64,000 bases of DNA from Liolophura sinensis (Eukaryota; Mollusca; Polyplacophora; Chitonida; Chitonidae). Each line of letters opens with the position of its first letter. Within the stretch, counting starts at the first letter, position 1. Both the position numbers and the translations under genes were made by a program. The notes under the pieces were generated by a model. That model did no database searches and was not told the origin of the DNA. It saw nothing but the letters and a program-made list of their open reading frames with translations. This document shows positions 53,866 through 64,000 of this stretch, in pieces. The stretch is taken from assembly GCF_032854445.1 (NCBI RefSeq), contig NC_088295.1, positions 47,541,385 through 47,605,384 on the forward strand. Reading direction: 5' to 3'.

Positions 53866-54100
53866 TTTATTCATTTATTTATTTTGATTGGTGTTTTCAA
53901 CGCCCTAATGAAAGATATTTCACTTACATGACGGCGGCCAACATTATGGAGGAAGGAAAGCGGGCAGAGCCCGGGGGAACCCACGACCATCCGCAGTTTG
54001 CTGCAACACTTTCCCACCTACGGCCGGAGAGGAAGCCAGCATGAGCTGCACTTGAACCCCTAGCGACCGCATTGGAGAAAGGCTCCTAGGCTTTTACCTA
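53866..54100 (-). repeat. SINE family I
   Basis: ATTTATTTATTTTGATTGGT tail, ATGACGGCGGCCAACATTAT, GGGCAGAGCCCGGGGGAACC, GTACGGCCGGAGAGG-like centre and the B-box region. The head is lost. Confidence 0.88.
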
Positions 54101-57069
54101 TACAGGCGTTATTGGGAAGCTTCATGTAATCTACCCATGCCCCCTCAAAATGAACGCTAAAGGTACTAAAGGTAAAGGAACGCTAAGTTCTTGACTGAAA
54201 TATTCTGAATTGTTTATTTTGTCACATGGCAGACAAACTGTCAAAATGTTTCATGTAAGGCCGTTTTGGATTAACGGATTTATGTATACAATGTACATGA
54301 AGGCCTCCTTTATAAATACGCTGCATGTAATTATAGTTTAAACAATTAAGGAACCCATTAAATTTCAGCTTTAAAGTCTGGGCTAAAAACCGATTTCTTA
54401 CGAAATTATACGAAATCCTTAAAAGTACGTTTCTGCTAAATAAGTGTTGTACAAACGGGTTCATGTAAAGAGTTATGTACAATACGTCATCACCACCCTT
54501 CTCGCCCCCCCCCCCCCCCACACACACACACCTTTCCCTTCTCGCACCGTCGAGTTCTTTCTCATACACAAACATGAATGTTACCTTCTCCTTGATTGTG
54601 ATTCAACACAATGTATATATACGTATAGCTGATGTAAGACACAGTTGACACACATGTGGAGTTATTCCATAGCAGTAGAGAGGTGATGTCGCGTGACACA
54701 GAATCATACACAGATTCTAATGTACGGCGATTCTAATGTGTCTGCTTTTCGAAACTGAAACCATGCATACACGTGACTGTAAGTAATCTGGGTCAAGCCA
54801 CATCATATGATACATAAAGAATCATCTGTAGTCATACGACTTTTTCAAGAGATGCTGTTTAGTTCATGGGTCAAGGTGACATAACCCACATACTTAAAGT
54901 ACATAAAAAATATTGATAAACGTATACGCTTTCCAAAATTCCGGGGTTTTTATGGGGGCTTTTCTTGATTTTTTTGTTTTGTCCTCCATACTAACAAGCA
55001 CCAAAAATAATGTTTTATGGCATTTATGTCCCTCTAAAAATTACTCTTTCTGGGCGAGATAAGGGGTCATTTGGGGTATATCGAATATACAAGCAAACAC
55101 ACCGTGACTCGGTCTCATGCACAGAAATCTTGTACAGAAATCTTTAACGACGGCACTGAGGATCACGGTACGTGATGAGGGAGGAAGTGATGTCAAAAAA
55201 CACTAATAATCTGTCTAAAGTATTGTTTCTGTTTATACTATATTAATATTTTATAGAACCACGAAGAACCAAGAACCACGAACCATGGCTCTTAGGGCTT
55301 GACACACATGCATTATCTTTATCTAAAGTATGCCTCTAACATGACTCTAAAGTACATGTGAAACAAGTTTATTGATGAATGCTGATTACAAGTCCTCACG
55401 AGGACACCTGTAGTATGGCTAGACATAAACAAACCTGCTGGCGTCGCGCAGGCGCCAAAGGTCAAGCTTGTCTAGTGGTGGCATTGATATTAAGTTAGCG
55501 CATGCGGAGTGGAGTGACACATGCCCTTTAGGGAGTAGGATTTATCCCAATCTGCTGTGAACATCCTATTTTGTTTGGTCAATTTTGATAATCCAACACA
55601 TACGTATCATTTTGTATATCGGTATATTTATAATCAATGTATACTTTCAAGCACTTAAACTTTTATTGTATTAGTTAGACCTATTCCGCCAGGTAAGAGA
55701 CAGGAAATTTAGTGATGTTATAATGGTGCACATTTTAGACTTTCTCGGAAATGTAAAAAAAATATCGAAGGAAATCTCTTATAGGTTTATAGATAAAAGT
55801 AAACAGCACTGGATCGGATATATAAAGAGGGTATATTTGCTCACTGGCTTATCCGGTTCCACTTAATGGATGATAATGTTTGCTTGGTTTGGATATAAGG
55901 TCAAACTGAGATAGTGTCTCCGTGCTATGCGGAAGGCCACATACGACATTTAACTTTGCTTTATGATGTTTTTTTTTAGTTTTATTGTTCCTTCTTTTTT
56001 TTCTGGTTTAATGTTTTGGTCTGGGTGGAAACAGCTCCAAGGTGTAAATTAAGATTTTACTCGGCTAGAAACAATTTTCATCTATATGATTAAAATGTCT
56101 TCACCTGGGTGAAAACGTGAAATCGTGAAAATAGTTTCCACTCAGCTTGACACTTATGTGATACAAAGCAAGACGCCTCGTCTCGTCCCCGAAACCATGA
56201 AATGAAGATGGGAGGCACCTTTTTAACCCCACATATACGAAATTAGCAGCAACGACCGAGAAACATTTATAGCGGGACACCTCTTCAAATCGTTCGGATA
56301 ACTATTTTTATTATAATTCTTGCTCAAGTCATAAAATTGCAAAATCTCCAAAACTGGTAAAGGTAGAAAAAAACAACAACTTTGAAGTCTTAATTGGGAA
56401 CATATAAGCAACTTTTCGTGTTTTCTACTGTTTTACCAGTTACGAGATTTATTGGCCATTTTGAATTTTATTGATCGGCTAAAAAAAAAATTTTCTCCAA
56501 AACGACTAAACCTACCAAGATAAACTTTTCGTTTTCAGTTTTTAGGTGGGTCGCTCTGTCCACATTTGTAAAAAAAAAATTTTAGTTTGGTATGCAGATA
56601 GGTCAGTTCTGAACACATTAACAATCATTAAACAACCACACTATCTGCTGCCCCTTGACGTCACAACTACTAATCTGCAAGAATTATGTTTGTATTTTGT
56701 GCTGTTTTTATGTTTTGACCAAAAACACCACAAAAATGTGACAAAACCATCCTATCTAAATAACATGGGAGCTTCTTGCTAGACTGCATGAAACCATTCA
56801 CTGCAGTGTGGCGTGGGATCCGTGCGTCAGCTTTGCGACATTGTACTATTTCTGTCTTTTATTCTTGGCTACCAACCGCCCTATCTATATGTTGGTCTCC
56901 GGTACTTGGTCAATTGTAAATGATGCCTGGCAGTCTAGGGTTCAAATCCAATACAATCCTTTCCATTTTGTCGCGTTTTTTCCCATTATCATGAACTGTA
57001 TGGACACCAGGCTAGCGGAAGTGGTAAAAGACTAGTCGCGTGAACCCCGGCAACGCTGTTGGATAACAG
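54101..57069. other. Intergenic
   Basis: No supported gene. C15 and (CA)n runs lie at about 54508-54531, and a family V 3' half at 54990-55145. Otherwise AT-rich unique sequence. Confidence 0.5.
54990..55145 (+). repeat. Dispersed repeat family V, 3' half
   Basis: AAGCACCAAAAATAATGTTT, TATGGCATTTATGTCCCTCT and GGGGTCATTTGGGGTATATC match 53056-53190 closely. Confidence 0.65.
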
Positions 57070-57320
57070 CTGCTATTTATTTATCTATTTATTTATTTGA
57101 TTGGAGATTTAAGCAGCACTCAAGAATATCTGACTTATGCGACGGCGACGAAACCGGGACAAACCCACAAAAATCCACCGTTTGCTGGAATACTTTCCCA
57201 TGCACGACCGGAGACGAAACCAGCATGAGCAGGACTTGAATTCACGGCAATCTCATTGGTGAGAGGCTTCTGAATCATTGTGCTGCGCTGCATGGCAGGT
57301 TAACCACTTCACCTCTTTCC
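57070..57320 (-). repeat. SINE family I, diverged
   Basis: ATTTATTTATTTGATTGGAG tail, CACTCAAGAATATCTGACTT, CCATGCACGACCGGAGACGA and a head ending near GGTTAACCACTTCACCTC. Confidence 0.8.
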
Positions 57321-60300
57321 GCCATCTTTGAACTCTTTTGAACCAAGACAATTAGAGTTTTCATCCGGGTGAAAAGAGTTATGACCTGCATGGTCTTAAC
57401 TGTTTTGCCCAGATGAGAACTACATGTATTTCAACAAAGGTGACAACAACTTTTCACTTCGGTGGAAAAAAAAAAACAGAAAAGAAAAAGTTACAAACAT
57501 TTAAAAAGAAAAGCTAAATAGCGTAGGAAGGCCATAGTATATACATGTACCTTGTCGAGATATTTATAGCTTTGCCTCAATGGAGTCAAACAAGATCCAA
57601 ATACAATGTGCAAAATATGCCCCCCACCCCCCAGCCAAGTTTGTTTTTGCCGTGTTAGTGGTGCAATACAGAGGGAGGGGCTATATGGGATATTAGTATT
57701 TTAGGACAGACTTTGCCCAACCCTATGTGGAGATATATATCTGTTTCAGTGAGGCTGAGGTGTATGGAAACCGGTTCGGTATATATAGACTTCGATCTGT
57801 ATGTTCACATCATTTAAACATATTGTACAATGAATGATGTTTTTCGTAACGTGCATGCACAATATTTGTACGGGTATGGGAAAGGGTGGGGTGGGGGGGG
57901 GTCTCATGAATTTCAGAGTGGTTAATCACATCTTTCACACGCATGGACACAGGTATTCGTCAAATTCCAGCCTCGATGGCTGAGTCGTTGGGTTAATACC
58001 CCAACCCTCCCCACCCACCCGACTCCACTCTTCCCCGGTTCTAATTGGTGCCAATAAGCCGTCAACAATACACTGTAGAGTGAAAAACCTTCAGTGACAC
58101 ATTTTGGTGGGTTCTGATTGATTCATCGACCTTACAGGATCTCGTAACCTTTATAAAGTTTGATTAATTTCTTAATAGAAAAACTTTATTTTCAGTATCA
58201 AAAGTACAAAAGTATCATTTTAAGGCCTACATGTGCTTCGAAAAAAGTTTACATGCCAAACGTTAGTTAAAATGTAGTATATTCAAAGTCGTTTTTCTTC
58301 CACCGATAAAAGGAATAAGCATATGTCTCGCTCTACGAGGAATTCATGTGTGTTAAACGTAGATGTACGTCAGTTACTCGTCAGAGGATAATGGTTTATA
58401 CATTGTACTTCTGCATGGCATTTCCTCTGAAAAAGAAACCCAATAGTCTCGTTGTACAAATTTTAATATTTTTGATTATGGCGTTAAACAACTGTTTATT
58501 TATTTATCTCGTTTCTAAATGACACTCCCAAAATTTCGGTTAAACAAAAAATAAAATTAAGTACTCACTGCAAACTTTAGGAATTACGATATTATTCAAT
58601 ATCCTGCCAGCAGGATTCTTATACAAACATTCACTAAGCTGGTGTATACTGTGTAGATAATAACACGCGACCTCATTCGTCAAGAACTACCTTGAAGTCA
58701 CCAGCAAACACGCAGCTTATATCCAGATCGACAAGTGTTTACGAAAACGTTGAACAGCACACTATGTAGGCTATACAGGAAGCAGACATCCGGACATTTA
58801 GATTAGATCGCATACATCATAGCTCAGTATGGGTTCTTTTATCGATATATAGGACATACAAATACATAGGATATGTTTACATTATGAAATCATTCATCTC
58901 AGTGAAGTATTGCCATTCTGATTTTAGAGCGCTTTAAATTTCAAAACAATAGATTTAGATGAATTCCTGTAGTACATCCATTTTTTTATTCCGATTTTGG
59001 CTTGAGTTTTTTCAAAATCATTGTGGGAGACTTAAAGCCTAAAGCGATTAACATCCGCATGGCGTGAATTAATACTTTCCACAACAATCGCTGGGAAAGC
59101 TGTGCCCGAAGGCTTAAATCACAACGGATGAGTTGTTAAAGTTGTTAAAAAAGTTGTTAAAAGAAAAGTATTCAGTAACGACAAAAACGACGACATGAAT
59201 GAGCACATATATCCAGTTATGTTGACTTGATTTCGTTGGAATATGTTAGCAGACTCAAATTAAACATGTTTTTTTCGTGATGTATGGGAAGGTTTGCCAG
59301 TACTAAGTAACAATCAAATAAAATGAGAAACACATCTTTGTGATGAACTACACATATTTATCGATAGCACTCGATAGTTTGTTTTAATTCTTGGTGTTTT
59401 AGCACACTCTCGTGCTATTTATTAGCTACACTTCGAGAAAATATCTCTCTCTCCCCAGATACATTTTGAAAGTGCGTCTAAAGTCTATATATTTTATGGG
59501 CAAATAAGCTACTAATTCATCTAGAGGTAAGCCCACAGGTTTCTCCTTTCAAGTCTTTGCACATAGTTTAATTAATATAACCGTGTTTTAATCGAAAACA
59601 AATGCGATGTGTCTTCGATTTCTGTGTGCTTGATGTTCTGGAGATAAAATGTTTACTGTGTTACATTTGGGGGTGGGGGGATGCCGAGTATACATGGGGA
59701 TTTCCTGGGAAACTGGAATGAACCTCGAGGGTACAAGTAAAAAAAAATTCTCAGTAACCTGGCTTAAAACCTGGAAAAACCCACCAAAAAAACCAGCGAG
59801 ATCGCGAGGGTCAGTCCACATCTGTTTACATGCAGACAATAAAAAATGTTCATCTATTGCTCATTCCAAATGGTTTATTAAATAATATGGTTCTTCTGGT
59901 AATCCCTGGTTTAATTTGTGTTTAAAGGCTTTTCTCAAGATCACCAAATTAAATAGGATCAGATCGTTTAAAGTGATACAAATATACAAATGTTGGCTTA
60001 TGCATGTCCATGTAGTTGCTTCTATATTAGGTATAGCTCAGCACATAAAAGCTACACATGTGCGCTGAACGCCTGAGTAGGCTCGTGTACATGTATATAC
60101 ATGTAGGCCTACATCATTGTATAGGCTGACATGTACAGGTCTGGGTATTTTTTTCACTACGTATTTACTACACAACGACAAAAGAATGTTTGGAAAGATT
60201 CACTGGCGCTGGTTTTACACATACATGTTCAACGCCTTTGAAAGCTTTGTTTTTAAACATTTTTATATGTTTTAAATTGAATAGTTATATAGTTGTTGAG

Positions 60301-61248
60301 ATAATGTTAAACGACAAAGTTCATTCGGTCGAGGGGATTTTGATCGACCCATTTAGGACACAGGATGTTTTGAAGTCAGAAGATTCGTGGCTAGCAACTA
60401 CGTGGAGTCACGTGACCTAACTTTAAAATAGCACAGGGAATCCCCTATCGTATAGTAGCATCTCTCCGTGGACTGCCTCTGTTTTTCTGTGTTGCTCAAT
60501 TTCCTGGACATACCTGCAATCAACGTACTCAGTCCCAGCGACATGAATGGGAACTAGAGAATATTTATAACTTACTGACGTCAACTTGATATCTGGGGGG
60601 AATGTTCCAATCCACAAACTTATAAATTGAATCAGTTGCAAAATACGCTCAAACTGTGACAAATTGTTGGACTGATAACACCGTTAACAAATCTGCTCCG
60701 GACAGTGTTGAGAAAATCTCCCGTGAATCAGAAGGATACTTTTACACAACTTAATCTGGACCGATCTCTGCCATATCTTGAAGTAGGTACCTGTTGAAAA
60801 ACATAATTGATTTAGATCTTGTTTTTGGTATATTCAAATAAGTTTGGTATATCCAAATAAGTTGCAGTTTCATTGCAGGCCTACTATGGGTTCGGATTTA
60901 ATGAAATTCAAGGCCACTTTTTGCTAATTTTTGTGAAATATATAGTCATATTTAACAGGGATTATGGTCTATTTTGTGTTGTCAAGCTGTCTCATTATAT
61001 GGGAGAATACAGCTATGAGTAGGCAGAGTTGTTATAACAGGGTCATTGCTGAAGTCGGGGCTTATAAACTTACAAATATATGGACGTGCTTGGTTTTGTT
61101 GTTGTTGCTTTAATATATTATACTGTGTATTTAATTGTTTCATTGGAGAACGGAATGTGGCAGTTGTTGGAAGCTGCGTTACCTGATATACTCTGTTTTG
61201 TTAATTAAATATCCATGGGAATCTACCACTTGAAAGGGGGACAAAATC
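57321..61248. other. Intergenic, upstream of the kelch gene
   Basis: No supported gene. A short tRNA-like stretch resembling a family II head (GCCTCGATGGCTGAGTCGTT) lies at about 57971. The kelch gene's 5' UTR exon and promoter should lie in this region or just after it, but I could not place them. Confidence 0.45.
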
Positions 61249-61455
61249 TGTTAAGTTGCTGAAAGTCTGTTGTCAGAGTGACGCTAGAATGTATTCTGTT
61301 ATTGCAGCAGACTGTTCTGTTGAATATAACACAGATATTTCATTAATTCAACACAAATATTCTATTAGACTAAGAGGATATTGTCTTGAATATAACAGAA
61401 TATTGTGTTATATTCTAGCATCACTCCGACCACAGGCTTTCTGTTAACATTAACA
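61249..61455. mobile_element. Palindromic foldback element (possible MITE)
   Basis: Arms pair AAAGTCTGTTGTCAGAGTGA plus CGCTAGAAT on the left with the inverse of 61412-61440 on the right, 25 of 29 positions. Flanking CTGTTAA-type sequence extends the pairing. The interior repeats ATAACACA/TGTGTTAT. It lies under 200 bp upstream of the kelch coding exon. Confidence 0.55.
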
Positions 61456-61636
61456 GATTATTGTTTTGAGTGTACATAGTATAACAATACCAACTGAATT
61501 TAGTACTACAACTCGGTGTGCATCTCACATTAATAGTATGCGTTGTAATTTATTCTTTTTTATTTTCTATTTTATTTATTTATTTTTGACGCACATCTGT
61601 ATATGGTCCTCATGTATCATTTTGATATCTTTTCAG

Positions 61637-63319
61637 ATGGCTATAAAACAAAACGAAGTGTTTGCAAAGCCTTCAGCCCCGAGTGAAATTCAACCGAAAA
61701 TGAATCACGTCATCATCAACGTGAACGGTCAACCCGTCCAGTGCCCGACACGGGTTTTGACTACCATTTCTCTTCATCTTGTAGAAGTGGTAAGGGTGGC
61801 TTCAAGTAATGAGACGCAGGTAAACATTGTGACAGAACCCGAAGTAATGGACATCTTTGTCAACTACCTACGGACCGGGCATTGCATCCTTAAGCATGCA
61901 AATTTGAATCTCTTGACATACGCAGCTTACAAATACAAAATGCCGTCTCTACTGGCACGTTGTGAGCGTATGTATCTAAGTCAGTTGATCCCGATGAACT
62001 GCTTAGAGAACTGGCTGTTCGCTGAATCGCACGGATGTGATAATCTTGCCCGGGAAGCCTTTCGCATGGCCTTGGAACATTTCCAAACGATATCCAAGAC
62101 GCAACAATTCTGCCATATTGGTAAATCACAGCTGCTCAGACTTGTGCTGGACCAAGCGTTAGTCGTGGATTCCCCGAACAACGTGTTCCGTGCCATAGAC
62201 CGCTGGAGCAAGTATGAGGAAAATGTGAGAACCACTGACAAAGAAGAGATTTGTCGTCAATACAGTGACTTGTTATATAACAGAGTGCCACAAAATACCC
62301 CAAGAGGTGTTCCTCTCAGAGACAGCAACGTCTGTTTCGACACCCCTGCCCCCAAGCGAAGACGGAGCCTGTCTTACCAGAGTCAGAGGTCTGTGACATC
62401 AGTCGTGTCGAAACAAATCTCCTTGCAGGAGGAAATAACTGCTCCAGACCCAACAGTCGTCTGTTTGGCTGCCGCGCAAGACGGGGTCGAGATGATCCAA
62501 GTGACGCTGTCAGAGAAAAGTCCCAAAATGACCACAACAGCAGTGCCGAGCTCAACTGGTCTAAGCAAAGATTCTGCCTTCTGTCACACATTTGATGGTA
62601 TCTACGGTTCTGGCGGTGACTTGAAACCGAATGGGACAACCTACTATGACCTTGAGGCGAAAGAATGGCAGAAGCAGACGAAAATGTTCTACAACGGTCG
62701 TCGGGACCACATGTTGTGTTATCTTAACGAGCGACTGTACGTAATTGGGGGCATCAACAACAACAGCGACAGGGTCTTTGAATACATCGATAAATTCAAC
62801 GTGAAGACGAAGACGTGGAGCCACGCAGGCAAACTTCAAGAGCAAGTCAAATCGGCTGCCTGTGTGGCTTTTGGTAGAGACATCTATGTTTTCGGAGGCA
62901 TTCGGCCAGATGGATTCGCAAGTAAGACAGTGCAGCGTTACAACCCTGCATCAAAGAAAACAGAAGTCGTGAACCAAATTCCATGCGGTGGGCTAATTTG
63001 TCACGCTCTCACCGACAGAAATTTGATCTACCTGATGTCGTCTACAGGTAAAGTTCTTACCTTCAGTCCACACACCGGAGACATCAGTAATCTCGCGTCG
63101 TTCAGAAAACCGGTCACGCATTTCGGTGCCGCTCATCACAATGGATTTTTGTACATATTTGGCGGAAAACTCACCAAAGCATCGAATGGGACAACACTTT
63201 CTTCAGAAATGTACAGGCTTGACTTGCGGAAGAAGGACTCTCCATGGCAACTTGTATCATCTCTGCCTCACGGATTTTTGGTGCTAAGTTGTAGCGAGGC
63301 CATGATGGGTGTAGGCTGA
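61637..63319 (+). CDS. BTB-BACK-kelch domain protein (KLHL-like)
   Basis: 560 aa from one uninterrupted exon. The frame is open further upstream, but ATG 61637 directly follows a strong acceptor (GATATCTTTTCAG), so the start most likely sits at the beginning of exon 2 after a 5' UTR intron. Residues 24-118 form a divergent BTB (HVIINVNGQPVQCPTRVL; the usual DVTLxVxGxxFxAHR is weak). Residues 119-215 form BACK, with MNCLENWLFAESHGCDNL. A linker (216-315) has a basic patch PKRRRS at 239-244. Kelch blades follow with YVIGG (368), YVFGG (417) and YIFGG (506). Such proteins are usually CUL3 ubiquitin-ligase adaptors or actin-associated; which applies is unknown. I cannot assign a KLHL number. Confidence 0.9.
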   Translation: MAIKQNEVFAKPSAPSEIQPKMNHVIINVNGQPVQCPTRVLTTISLHLVEVVRVASSNETQVNIVTEPEVMDIFVNYLRTGHCILKHANLNLLTYAAYKYKMPSLLARCERMYLSQLIPMNCLENWLFAESHGCDNLAREAFRMALEHFQTISKTQQFCHIGKSQLLRLVLDQALVVDSPNNVFRAIDRWSKYEENVRTTDKEEICRQYSDLLYNRVPQNTPRGVPLRDSNVCFDTPAPKRRRSLSYQSQRSVTSVVSKQISLQEEITAPDPTVVCLAAAQDGVEMIQVTLSEKSPKMTTTAVPSSTGLSKDSAFCHTFDGIYGSGGDLKPNGTTYYDLEAKEWQKQTKMFYNGRRDHMLCYLNERLYVIGGINNNSDRVFEYIDKFNVKTKTWSHAGKLQEQVKSAACVAFGRDIYVFGGIRPDGFASKTVQRYNPASKKTEVVNQIPCGGLICHALTDRNLIYLMSSTGKVLTFSPHTGDISNLASFRKPVTHFGAAHHNGFLYIFGGKLTKASNGTTLSSEMYRLDLRKKDSPWQLVSSLPHGFLVLSCSEAMMGVG

Positions 63320-63344
63320 CAATCTACTCAGAACATAACTCATA

Positions 63345-63350
63345 AATAAA
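63345..63350 (+). terminator. Poly(A) signal of the kelch gene
   Basis: AATAAA 26 bp after the TGA stop, implying a very short 3' UTR. Confidence 0.65.
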
Positions 63351-64000
63351 AACGAAATGACCCGTGTGTTATTTTCACTGTATTCGTCTTACTGACTCCA
63401 GTTGCGTAGGATCCCCACTACATGTACTGTACCCCGGGCTTCACATTCACTGTGACCCAAGTGGTGAGCGCATCGCTGGATATGGGTGCATGATTATCAG
63501 ACAATTTGTAAATGTGCTGTATGTACAAGATCTGGCAGAGTTAACTCTTCTCAGGTTAAAATTTTGTGCAATAGGCCAGAACACATCTTGCGGTATGAAT
63601 TCTTATGCATGATCTCCCTGCACGGGTAATCATCAGATTTGTAAATGTCTCTGATGGAAATGTCCGCCACTTTGCGTAAAGGGACATAATAGTATGTCGA
63701 GCGGTAAAATAGCCAAGCTACATTGGCTTGAATGCCCACAAATATTTGCAATGTGCCTATAGGCTGCAACTGCTTTTTCAGCATATATACTGCATTCATG
63801 TAAGCATAGGAGAGGAGAAGCTTATATATAGGAGATGGGGCTAAATCTAATGCAAAAGTGAAACATTGTATTCACTAAATAAAATGCATTTATTATAATA
63901 ATGTTGCAATTTGTAACCACCTTGTTGCTTTACATTCCTTTTGTGTCATTTGTTGATGAACCTATTTTTTACTGGTGGAAAAAAATAATTTCAAACACTA
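63351..64000. other. Sequence downstream of the kelch gene
   Basis: No gene or assignable repeat seen to the right edge. Confidence 0.5.

Noticed and set aside
57966-58000. tRNA gene
   Set aside because: Only an A-box-like stretch resembling a family II SINE head is present; no cloverleaf can be completed.
61466-61636. 57-residue N-terminal extension of the kelch ORF
   Set aside because: The extension is AT-rich, hydrophobic by composition, and separated from the conserved part by a strong acceptor directly before ATG 61637.

Overview
The window is nuclear DNA of a lophotrochozoan animal, most likely a mollusc. Genes have many short exons with GT-AG introns. Coding sequence is a small part of the window, and several tRNA-derived SINE families of the kind abundant in mollusc genomes fill introns and intergenic DNA. 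There are no prokaryotic, viral or CRISPR features. Every exon model was read by eye from splice signals, codon phase and remembered human family sequences; no alignment or search was run.

Layout: 1-4650 (minus) is the 5' half of a TM7SF3 orthologue that runs off the left edge. 4651-6650 holds no gene I can see. 6755-10621 (minus) carries a chain of seven phase-compatible candidate exons for an unrecognised single-pass membrane protein. 10622-14190 is mostly intergenic, with one isolated exon-like ORF. 14482-16975 (minus) is IRAK1BP1, complete in three exons. 18563-20124 (plus) is JAGN1, complete in two exons and head-to-head with IRAK1BP1. 23941-46834 (minus) is ORC3, complete in 20 exons and predicted at 709 aa; human ORC3 is 711. 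46846-61250 is a gene-poor desert with one possible terminal exon near 50.5 kb. 61637-63319 (plus) is an uninterrupted BTB-BACK-kelch coding exon of 560 aa. The genes serve unrelated processes (seven-pass membrane protein, innate signalling, ER organisation, DNA replication licensing, kelch adaptor), so this is ordinary eukaryotic neighbourhood rather than a pathway cluster.

The most unusual part is ORC3. At four separate places a tandem duplication is anchored on an exon edge. Two intronic minisatellites repeat the authentic 5' splice site of the exon they follow, about 24 and 6 times. A tandem repeat in the 3' UTR copies the last codons and stop. The acceptor and first half of exon 18 are duplicated almost identically 116 bp upstream. 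The same gene has two GC-AG introns and several further minisatellites, and intron 1 contains an orphan exon-like ORF.

At least four SINE families are present. Families I, II and III have tRNA-like heads with recognisable A and B boxes. All four families appear to share a homologous 3' end of about 50 bp, which suggests mobilisation by a common LINE partner.
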